Source: Oppiella nova (taxonomy: Eukaryota > Arthropoda > Arachnida > Sarcoptiformes > Oppiidae). Taken from it: DNA of 29,847 bases. The DNA lies in NCBI GenBank assembly GCA_905397405.1, contig CAJPVJ010000264.1:1-29847 (forward strand). The letters run 5' to 3'. Positions 21,524-29,847 of this stretch are shown here, piece by piece (the first letter of the stretch is position 1; each line of letters begins with the position of its first letter). The notes under the pieces were generated by a model, which worked only from the letters and a program-made list of their open reading frames with translations, did not search any database and had not been told where the DNA came from. The position numbers and the translations under genes were made by a program.

Positions 21524-22509
21524 GACTATAGAAATAGTACTTAAGTATCACAAAAAATTATAATTAAAACAGTTTTGCGTGAGAAAACTTGAATTAAAGA
21601 ATCGTTTTTCTAAATAATTCTTAAAAGTAGACATTAAAAGGGTTTTATTAATGCATTTATAAATATCATTTAATAATAAATGAATTTTAATTCATGACTA
21701 ATATCTATCATTTATAATCTTATGTTTTAAGTGTATAAAGCATTTCATTTATGTTTGACTACAGCCGACGAGTCATGACTTGCGATGTCTGACCAGAAAC
21801 AGACTGAAAGCAAAGATTGGATTCAATCTTCTCTTATGTGAGAAGTTTTTTGTTAGAAAACAAGCCTTTCTTTTAGAAATTTCAATTTTATTTTTTGAGA
21901 AAAAATTTCGTTTTTATGGCAAAATATTCTCTGATGTCAAACATATAAAACTTATTTATTATCTCGAAGTCCATCAATAGCTTCACAAAAAATTTATTTC
22001 ACATCCAATATATACTGTACTCATAAATGCATTAAAATATCTTATCTGTTACTATAACATATTATTCAAAAAAACATAACTGCATATTTTCAGAGTTAAA
22101 TACACTATAACTGAACTTAAATATCAAGTTTTGAATAATTCATAATCTTATAGTACCAGTCATTTGAATGGCTCTCTCGTGTATTCATTAATTAATCATT
22201 TTTTCACTCTTTTCCTTAAACGAAGTGAAAGTTATATTTAATATAATATGCACTGTATTTAAGAAAAAGTTAATCATTTTTCGATTTAGAAATTTTTATT
22301 TTAATGCATAATAATTGTGTGTATGAATAGCCGGTGCTGTTATATGGACTCCAATGAACCTGTGATACCCTTTTATTATATGAATAAAACATATAATTAA
22401 TAAATAAAAAATGACAATTTTGTGTGCATTTAAGGAAAGTTGGATTTAAGGTAATCTTAACTCACATTAGAAATACTATAAAAATAGCAGAATTTCGAGA
22501 TTTTTTTGG

Positions 22510-22554
22510 GATCTGAATAACTATTTTACACATTTTTGTCGAGTCGTTCAGATC
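22510..22554. other. Short hairpin with 8-bp perfect outer stem
   Basis: GATCTGAA (22510-22517) pairs with TTCAGATC (22547-22554). One G·U, one mismatch and three further pairs extend the stem around a 19-base loop. Stems of this size can arise by chance in 30 kb, so weight is low. Confidence 0.25.
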
Positions 22555-23059
22555 TGATTCACCATCAGATTAAAGCCAAACACTCCATAAACTGATCAAT
22601 TGATGAGAGACTGCACTCCGGAATTCCTCCAAAAAGTTTCATAAAATAAGATTTATATAGAAATCAAGTTTAATAAACATATACACAGTGTATTGAAAAT
22701 TTAAATATACATTTTGTCAAATAGTTGGGCCAAAAGGTCACTCCATTCTTGAAATATCAGTTATGTATTGAAAATTATAAACACGAAACGTGTGGGAGTT
22801 TTCATGTTATTAAAAGGTTATGAAAAAATTTGTAAATAAAATATTAAATATATTCTTATTTACATAAGAGAGTAGAACATTGGCGTAGAGTATAAACCAT
22901 AGAATTTCTAATTATCATAAAAAGTCGTCCCAAAAGGTAATAGATTTTTGTTAAGTTCCTGTATTTCTCATATTCAGGTACACAATACGAAGTTTGTATT
23001 ACAAACTACAGTTAGGTTTTTATATAAAATATCCTTTAAAATAGCTATTTTTGAATTAT

Positions 23060-23242
23060 TAATACGAATTTTAATTAATATTCTTTTAATTATCATCAAA
23101 TGTCAAATAGCGTATATAATATCCTAAACAAAAACATAACAAACTTATAATTTTGAAAATTTCATTCATTCATTAATAATAAATTCCTGAAAAGTCTTCA
23201 TCAAAAATTTGATTAAAATGTTTTTAATTAAAATTCGTATTA
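23060..23242. mobile_element. MITE-like inverted repeat, about 180 bp (candidate)
   Basis: TAATACGAATTTTAATTAA (23060-23078) is the exact reverse complement of 23224-23242. With the outermost TA on each side taken as a target duplication, the element would be about 179 bp with 17-bp terminal inverted repeats, as in small non-autonomous Tc1/mariner-type elements. There is no coding sequence inside. A single copy in AT-rich DNA is weak evidence; a plain cruciform is the alternative. Confidence 0.3.
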
Positions 23243-23593
23243 AAATTTCCAGTATAAAACAAATAAGCTATACTTAAAATTGCGTAATGTTATACTTATA
23301 ATTATAAACGCATTATAAAAAGCGTTAAACTTCCTTAATATTATTGTTTTCAATTTACTTATAAGTTATTAGAAATTATAATAATATATAAAATTATTCT
23401 ATAAGCCATACAATGACTACAATAACTTTGAACTGTATCTGACATTAGAATAATTAAAAGTTTGAAAGAAATAAAAAATAAGTTTTTAAATTATTTTAAA
23501 CTTTGAAAGAAATTAGTTTTAAAGCGAATTAATTGGAATCAGAAGCGAAACAGAATTGGTTTGAACTGAAACTCGTTTTCGTTGTCTTTTCGT

Positions 23594-23594
<1 letters not shown>

Positions 23595-23640
<46 letters not shown>

Positions 23641-23645
23641 GAGAG
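23595..23645. repeat. (GA)n microsatellite, about 51 bp
   Basis: GA run with a single GTGA interruption near its 3' end; the longest of the six tracts. Confidence 0.97.
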
Positions 23646-23982
23646 CCAACAAAATAATACAAGCCATTAATATTAACAGTTATATAAAATAATTTCTCAA
23701 ATAAATTGTTATAACAAACAGTTGTTTTTGATGCCAACAAACAATTGCGGAGACTTTTCGAGCCATTCAGACAAAGAGCATATAATTTATAATTTTAAAG
23801 AATAAATTGCTTTCATTTGTGAATAGAATTTCTCAAACTCTTCACTATATTAAGACTCTAAAGCCATAAGAAACAATAGTTTTGTCATTTACAACATTGC
23901 ATTAATGTCTTGTATCTTAATAGCAATAACCATTTAAGATGTACATACAAGATTTTGTTATTTTAGGAAATCATTTTTATTT

Positions 23983-23989
<7 letters not shown>

Positions 23990-24017
<28 letters not shown>
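23990..24017. repeat. (TC)14 microsatellite
   Basis: Pure TC run of 28 bases, ending CTCGTATT. Confidence 0.97.
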
Positions 24018-24020
<3 letters not shown>

Positions 24021-24300
24021 TTATTGATGAACTTTTCAAATAAAATATTTGTTTAATTTATTACAATTCAATGCATTCAAATACCTGCACCTGAAAATGA
24101 GCTTAAAAATCAAATCTAGTTTTACATGTAATTGAGTCTCGGATTCGCTTTATTGAAATCCTATTGATTTGAAAATTTTATTTCACGTTTTAACACAAAA
24201 TCGCTTGAAAATGCACTTTAAGTTCAGTTTTTCCATGGAAACCATTACTTTAAAATATTTGTATTGTAATTATGAAATAAAATTAAAAGTCTTACGATAT

Positions 24301-24372
24301 ATAGTTTACTAAAGAAGACCCGACGCTGTGTCTGCACAACCATTATGTGTAGATCACGTACTTCTTTACTAT
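24301..24372. ncRNA. miRNA-precursor-like hairpin (candidate)
   Basis: TAAAGAAG (24310-24317) pairs with CTTCTTTA (24361-24368). GTG (24328-24330) pairs with CAC (24355-24357). TCTGCACA (24331-24338) pairs with TGTGTAGA (24346-24353, one G·U) around a 7-base loop. AC (24323-24324) can also pair with GT (24358-24359), and ATAG/CTAT can extend the base. The total of about 25 pairs in about 72 bases is pre-miRNA-sized, with bulges mainly on the 5' arm. The apical part is GC-rich in an AT-rich desert. I do not recognise a known miRNA; strand is unknown. Confidence 0.25.
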
Positions 24373-24534
24373 AAAATAATAAAATCCTTTTTTCGCTTAA
24401 ATTTTTATTTATTTCACTATTTTTGTTTATTTATATTTATTTTGGGTAAATCTCTTATATATTGATAATAATATATTTAACTAATATAATAGTCGTTTTT
24501 AATTATAATTTGGATGTGGAGCTCAAGTGTGCGC

Positions 24535-24572
24535 CCATAGTCTTAGGCCATAGTCTTAGGCCGTAGTCTTAG
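24535..24572. repeat. 3 x 13-bp tandem repeat
   Basis: CCATAGTCTTAGG, CCATAGTCTTAGG, CCGTAGTCTTAG in direct succession. A short minisatellite-like array, one base substituted in the third unit. Confidence 0.9.
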
Positions 24573-26105
24573 CTCACAAATTAGCGATGCGTCAGAAGAT
24601 TCACGTTTTGATATAATCTATAATATGTTTTGCTTAAAGGTTTTGCTTTAAGAATAAATAAATGCTTCACTAAATCACGTAATACTACAAAACGCTCGCA
24701 AGAGTTAATGAACGCAACTTTCCTTTTACTTGTTTTTTGTTTGCGTTCACAACACATATGAGAGAAAACACATTTTTATTCAAATAATTGTATAAATGTA
24801 TCAGAAAAAAGTGTGTTCAGTACTTTTCAATGACTTTTTTCCCACTTACCAGCTGTAAGTTACCGGTGAAGACAAAAACTGTATAAACGCCGGGAAATTA
24901 CTTTTAAAAATCAGTGGTTTTTTGAGTCCAACTTTTTATTTTCTCACATCGTTTCCGATTAGAGTCTAACTAACGAAACGGAGACAACATTTTATTTGAC
25001 TTTTATTCAATTAAAAATTTCTAAATCAATAGTTAAATTCCTAACAGTTTTTTGTGAACAAATTTTATCAACTTTTTCTCAAATGAGTTGTTATTAAATG
25101 AGTGATGCTTTTAGTTTAGCGCCAACTCTCTTGTCTCATGTAATTATCATTAATAAAGTTGTGAATTATATCTACTTTTAGCTTCAGAATTGAGTTTTAG
25201 TTAATAAGATATTGTAAAACAACAAATCATTATTCAATTGAGAGAAAAACACTGAAAAAGCGAAAATTCTTGTAACCTCTCACTTAAATGCCATAAATTA
25301 TAATTCTGTTCATAAGTTCTCTCACTCTCTCCCACTAAATATTACTGACGATAAAGATTTTTTTCTCAATATCAGTTTCTCAAATCTAATGAAATGGTAA
25401 CCAGAATAGAGGGTCAGGTAATTACAGGAGAGGGGCTTTAGGTGAGTGTCAGAGATGGCCGGTGTGTCTGACATGATTAGTGACGAAATATGATAGCATT
25501 TACAGGAACTCAAGTAATGCCTAATCTATACCTTCTTCATGAGTTTGGGTGTGTTTTTCGCATTCATTTATATACTAAAACAATATTTCATTTTTTCCGA
25601 TTAATAGCGAAATTTCACTCAATTCTTATGATTCAAAAAGAGAGGAATAAATGTAAACATTTTTTGGCAATAAAATTAAATACTAAATCTATGTCTAAAC
25701 ATAATTATATATTGTTTTAAAAGTATATATAAAAGGAATTTATGGCTCGCAAAATTGCGTGAACTTTATATTACAATTAATGGAGATTTTTTGATGTAAA
25801 ATATTATTTTTTGATAACTTTTTTATGCACAAAATCACGTAAACGTATAATAATAAGAAAATATAATAAAACATATTTTGGATATATCTCGACAATTGCT
25901 GTAATAATCAAAGGGATGGTGAGGTCAGCGAACACTATAAGACTCGCGATGTGTTAAAAGTGATGATTAAGTCTATTATCGGGCGATGAGTCGAGAGGAG
26001 TGCAAACATTATGGAAATATAGTCTAAATAGTATTGAGACGTATTGCGAAAACATAATATATTTGTGAATAATTTCATCGACGATATGCTATTTTCCAAG
26101 AATAG

Positions 26106-26300
26106 AGATCCAGTGCTTCTGCGCCGGACTTACGGCTCGACTGCCTCTTCGGAAGGGCTGTTAGAAGTTAAGCTCATTTCCTGATTTGTAAGACATTAGA
26201 GCAGTGTTGCCAGTATTGGCGCATTCAATGCCAGTCCTCTCAATACAAGTTTAAGGTCAGGTCTGGGCTTCAGAAGTGTGAGTCTCTATCGACTCCACAG
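26106..26300. other. GC-richer island with 5S-rRNA-like words
   Basis: About 190 bases of markedly higher G+C in AT-rich DNA. It contains GAAGTTAAGC (26166-26175), the box A core of many animal 5S rRNA genes. Fourteen bases on comes GTAAGACATTAGAGCAGTG, which loosely follows the 5S stretch GTTAGTACTTGGATGGGTG at nearly the right spacing. Short local palindromes also occur (CTTCGGAAG; GCCAGTATTGGC). It is not a full 5S gene, as the ends do not pair. It could be a decayed 5S copy, a 5S-derived SINE fragment, or a promoter/non-coding exon of the gene starting 640 bases downstream. Confidence 0.2.
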
Positions 26301-26938
26301 AATTCACTTATATTTCAAGAACTTTCTGTAATCGCAGACTAACTATAATAATGTCATTATTTTTATTCACAACTCAATAGATTCGCAATTAAATTTTGCC
26401 TTATATTTGAAAGCTTTTGAAATTATTAGGAAAACCTTTTTGTGTTTTATTTTTGTTGTTATCGACAAGTCGTTGTGTATTTTTGCAAACTATTTGACTC
26501 ATGAAAAGTGATTTAAAGTTCTTTATAAATACCTATTCGTTAAGTCAATAGTAAGTCTCCGATGAATGACTTCTCTCTCCAATAACTTCCTATTGATATC
26601 AAAGGCATTAAAAAGTGTTAATAAGTTTTCGAAACGACTGAAGAGATAATATGTTTTGAATTATAATAAGTTTTATATAGACTTTTATGTGCGAAATGAT
26701 GTTTAGACTAAAATCATATGAATTTATTGTGTTATTGTTTGAACTAAAATGAAGTGAAGATTTAATAAAAATACTGTTGTTTTATAGCAAAGTTTTAAAA
26801 AGTAAAACAAGTGTTAAGAATCAACAGGTATTTCCAACGTCTATTTAAGTGTTAAAAGTCTTTAGACTTATTTACCATAAACTTCTTCAACGAACTCAAC
26901 ATTCATTTCAAAATAAAGTGCAAAAATATTCTTCATTT

Positions 26939-29847
26939 ATGAATGAAATGGAAATTACAGTCAAAAACAAACTCACATTCAATCAATTATTTTATTCAAT
27001 AATTATTCACATAATTCTGGTCACTAGTGTTACACAAAATTATGTGTTGGCTCAACAAAATTGTAAGTATCTCTTAATTATTTTTTCTTAACAATTATTA
27101 TGTAATTCAAGAATCATATTAAATGTTGAGTTAATTACTATTTATTTAAGAATCAATCGATTATAACTCATAATTTTAATAAACAAATATTTATTAATAC
27201 AACTTATTTTAAACAAATATGACTTACTTTTATTCAAATTACATTCAAATTATTTGATTTAACCATAAAATTCTCATTAGTATCGCTTTTAATATAATGA
27301 ATAACTTATTTAATTGTGGGAAGAGTTGAGATTCAAGTGATCAATCAATTGAGTCGATTAAACATCGATTAATAGATAGAGTTTCAGTCAAAAACACAAC
27401 TCTTTCTGTTTAGCATTAAAAGGAAATCTGTTTGAAAACTAGAAAATGATTTGAAAGCAAACGAAAGTCACATCAAAGTGCAATCTAAGTATAATAACCG
27501 AAATGAGCCCACATTTCATGCTTTAGTATTTAAGGGGCAAATTGGAGGCAAATCTTACATTAATTTCCACCAAAACATATAAGTTGTGAAGTCTGTACAC
27601 AACTTAACTGATCAAATGATATGAAAATTACATTTCAAGAGCTTATTCTCCGAGACATCGCTTTAGTTTTTTACAGTCAATTATACACAATGTCTGAAAG
27701 GATAATAATTATAGGCTTTAAGATACATATAGTATATGTTTGTATTGAATAATTATTTGCTGAAAATCTAAACAAAATAAGATTTGAGTATCAGATAAGA
27801 GACACTCCGCAAGATTTTAAGACAAAACAAAAACTTCTTGTTTTTGCTGCAATTAATACCATTTTGATGGACAGTCGCAATGATTTAGTACCAAATTTGC
27901 CACTCAATTGACGCGTGTTTAATAGTATTATGCTAATTTTGGTTATAATTTTCGCGTAAATATGACTTTTGTACGGAAATATAAGTTATATTTTAATAAA
28001 GATTCTTATAAAAATGTAATTTAACTCACAAAAAAATACCTGTTATTATATATTAATAAATGTCTCTATAATTCGTGCTTTAAAACGAAAGTTTTGCAGA
28101 CATTTAATGCATTAATTTATGCAAAACTTGTAAATTATATACTCAAGCGTTGCATAAAATTAATCTCAAATAACCTCATCATCATAACCACTCTCTCCCT
28201 TTCTCTGTCAGATGTCTGTCCCAATGGTGGTGTGGTAACATTCGAGTTGATCACCGGCCAGGTATTCACGGCGCCGTCCGACACGGTCACAATGTTACCC
28301 GGGATACTGCACCTGACGGAGTGTCTGCAGTGGTGTCTGTCCAACGACACGTGCAAATCAGTTAACTTTGAGACGGGATTATGTGTTTTGTTGAGCTCTT
28401 CAGCCAACGAAAGGCCCGAAGCGCTCACATCGTCTCAGTTCCCAGTTTTCACTATTTATGCACAAAAAATCTGTTTAAAAGGTAAACATTTAGGCTATTA
28501 ATCAATCACTCGCCGAAACACTTTATCTCTTGAGAAAAATAATATTTCCCTTTTTATCTCATTTTTCGCTCAAAACAATACTCTATTAATTGATTGAGTG
28601 TTAAACTAGTCTTTTGTTTCTCTTTTGTCTAATTTCTCATTCAATTCCTTATTATTGTATGACTTATACATAAGTAGACTTATATAATACTTGTAGAATA
28701 CAGGTATTCAAAAATATATATATAGCTTTAAATGATAGACAAAAAACAAGTAACTCCTTACGCGAGGCTCGGGATTAAGTATAGGACATAAAAATGATTA
28801 ATCGTATGAATTAACATAATATCTCGCATTGAAATTGAATGTTAGGATCTTTCGGAGAAATATTTGTAAATTAAAATAATTATCAAAAATTCCAGCGCTT
28901 GTTGTTTATTACATAATTATAAGTATAGCCAAAGGTATCAACTCTACGACCAGTGAAATAATTATTGAAATAAATCACAAGAAACCGCTTATATTATGTA
29001 ATATATCCACAATTATATGTGGGTTTGATAGGTCTGGTGACCCCTTCTTGAGGTTTACAATAAGGAAACGGAATAATAAACAAATCAATGAATAATGAAA
29101 AATTCAAGTATTAGAGACTTAGCGTAAATATATTAATAATTTATTTTTAAATGGTTTGTAAATACCGTGTAATTGAGATTAGCATGGAGTGAATGTATTG
29201 ATAAATAATATAATTAATGTCATAAACATAATATTGATTGAAAACGTATTGTTTTAATGAATAGACAAAAGCAAGTCCTGTACTCAGGGCTGGGCCTTCG
29301 AGAGAGTGAATGGGTTTGAGTTGAAAAGAATGGGCAAAAAGAGTGTAAAAGTGATGTCAAGACTGGAGTGCATGCAGTTGTGTCTCAATGAACGCGACTT
29401 CGAGTGCCGGTCCGTCAACTTCGACACCATTGGCCACGAGTGCTCCCTATCCGATATGGACAGACACACCATCAACATTAACAATGAGCTGAGGTCTAGA
29501 AAATATGGACCGTCTTCTGGCACTATAGACTATTTGGAGAACAATTGTATTCAAGGTCTGCATCGAAAGAAAAAAAATTCCTGCGAAATGTATTGCTATT
29601 AAAATGATTGATAACTTTCTTTAAAAATTACTTTTAGAGCCAAAAAAGTTGTGCGATATTCGACCCATTAATGGGAAGATCTTGAAAACTGTTGACTCGG
29701 TCTATGAAAATGTGAAGACTATAGAGGAGTGCAAAGAGAAGTGTCTGAACAGTCCCTATCGGTGCCATTCATTTGATTTCGGAGACCCATCTAATAGTGT
29801 CTGTCGGACGAGTCATTTGGATAAGAATTCTTTGTCTCACATCGAGA
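26939..29847 (+). CDS. Secreted PAN/apple-domain protein, ZP-domain apical matrix family (neo/nyo/tyn/NompA-like), 3' end cut by window
   Basis: Exons seen: 26939-27062, 28212-28481, 29265-29555, 29638-29847 (continues past the window); 298 residues so far. Phases agree at each GT-AG junction, and the first donor (gtaagt) is consensus. Residues 17-37 (LFYSIIIHIILVTSVTQNYVLA) form a signal peptide after ATG 26939; a second in-frame ATG at 26948 would also serve. Three cysteine-rich PAN modules follow: about 44-130 (CPNGG, C..WC...DTCKSVNF), about 137-226 (CTQGWAFERVNG, ECMQLCLNE..FECRSVNFD, CSLSDMDR, DYLENNC) and 234 onward (CDIRPINGK, ECKEKCLNSPYRCHSFDFGD, VCRTSHLD). This layout and the WAFERV, SD.DR and YRCHS words are typical of arthropod proteins with PAN repeats ahead of a ZP domain that build cuticle-facing apical matrix. 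The ZP domain would lie outside the window, so the family is inferred. The first exon is joined by phase and signal peptide only. Confidence 0.82.
27063..28211 (+). other. Intron 1 of the PAN-domain gene (1149 bp)
   Basis: Bounded by ATT|gtaagt and ctctgtcag|AT. AT-rich, with no further exon or repeat recognised. Much longer than the introns of the housekeeping genes to the left. Confidence 0.65.
28482..29264 (+). other. Intron 2 of the PAN-domain gene (783 bp)
   Basis: Bounded by AAAAG|gtaaac and atgaatag|AC. The acceptor was chosen because it keeps phase 1 and yields the cysteine-containing KSCTQGWAFERV start of PAN module 2. Nothing else is seen inside. Confidence 0.65.

Larger units (their letters stand above)
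16062..26938. other. About 10.9 kb gene-less AT-rich region
   Basis: I could find no exon with family resemblance and no tRNA (no B-box-like GGTTCRANNCC word) in this stretch. It begins with the PFDN1 3' UTR (ATTAAA at 16201-16206). It contains six long (GA)n/(CT)n tracts, a 13-bp triple repeat (24535-24572), a MITE-like inverted repeat (23060-23242), several hairpins and a GC-richer island (26106-26300), each listed separately. No transposon coding sequence or LTR was seen. It lies upstream of the PAN-domain gene and may hold its regulatory DNA or 5' non-coding exons. Confidence 0.55.

Noticed and set aside
21780-21980. 66-codon + strand open frame
   Set aside because: No homology, no splice context; AT-rich chance frame.
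23519-23740. Minus-strand frame with a long LSLSLS run
   Set aside because: It is the translation of a GA microsatellite, not a protein.
25490-25720. 76-codon + strand open frame
   Set aside because: No motif or codon-usage signal; ends in AT-rich low-complexity DNA.
16062-26938. Retroviral, LTR or Polinton-like remains, CRISPR arrays, tRNA clusters
   Set aside because: Looked for long direct terminal repeats, polymerase or integrase words, regular spaced repeats and B-box words; none was seen.
28135-28428. 97-codon minus-strand open frame
   Set aside because: Antisense of PAN module 1, whose cysteine pattern is clearly on the + strand.

Overview
The window looks like nuclear DNA of a small-genome arthropod, probably an acariform mite. 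It is AT-rich. The genes have arthropod-type orthologues split by mostly very short introns (about 56-100 bp, GT-AG), and no bacterial-style operons or organelle genes are present. The mite assignment is inference from architecture and protein flavour; nothing in the window proves it.

The first 16 kb is gene-dense. In order: (1) the last 156 bases of an unidentified + strand coding region; (2) a complete CCDC22 homologue on the minus strand (1603-3578, 5 exons), part of the COMMD/CCDC22/CCDC93 endosomal recycling complex; (3) a complete AGPAT3/4-type lysophosphatidate acyltransferase on the + strand (4737-6451, 6 exons), divergent from CCDC22; (4) a complete SUPT20H/Spt20 homologue, a SAGA subunit, on the minus strand (7348-10388, 9 exons) and tail-to-tail with the acyltransferase; (5) a serine palmitoyltransferase subunit 2 (SPTLC2/lace) homologue on the + strand (12793-14796, 7 exons seen, start exon unresolved); (6) an intronless prefoldin subunit 1 gene on the + strand (15690-16061). 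These are ordinary housekeeping functions with no sign that they form one pathway, apart from two membrane-lipid enzymes (AGPAT and SPTLC2).

From 16.1 to 26.9 kb I find no gene. This AT-rich desert carries six long (GA)n/(CT)n microsatellites, a few strong hairpins, a small MITE-like inverted repeat and a GC-richer island with 5S-rRNA-like words. From 26.9 kb to the right edge runs the 5' part of a secreted PAN/apple-domain protein of the ZP-domain apical matrix type (neo/nyo/tyn/NompA/NOAH-like). It shows a signal peptide, then three PAN domains, and is cut by the window end.

The most striking structural signal is three unrelated tandem duplications (3615-3870, 5089-5343, 15006-15261) that all have a period of exactly 128 bp. 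One doubles the 3' part of an acyltransferase exon plus its intron. An equal period at unrelated loci points to an assembly artefact tied to a fixed k-mer length rather than biology. Other points worth a look are miRNA-like hairpins at 11127-11207 and 24301-24372, a stop-free 60-bp intron and a phase-symmetric cassette exon in SUPT20H, and the cluster of GA tracts. I found no retroviral, Polinton-like, CRISPR or toxin element, and no clearly novel multi-gene system.
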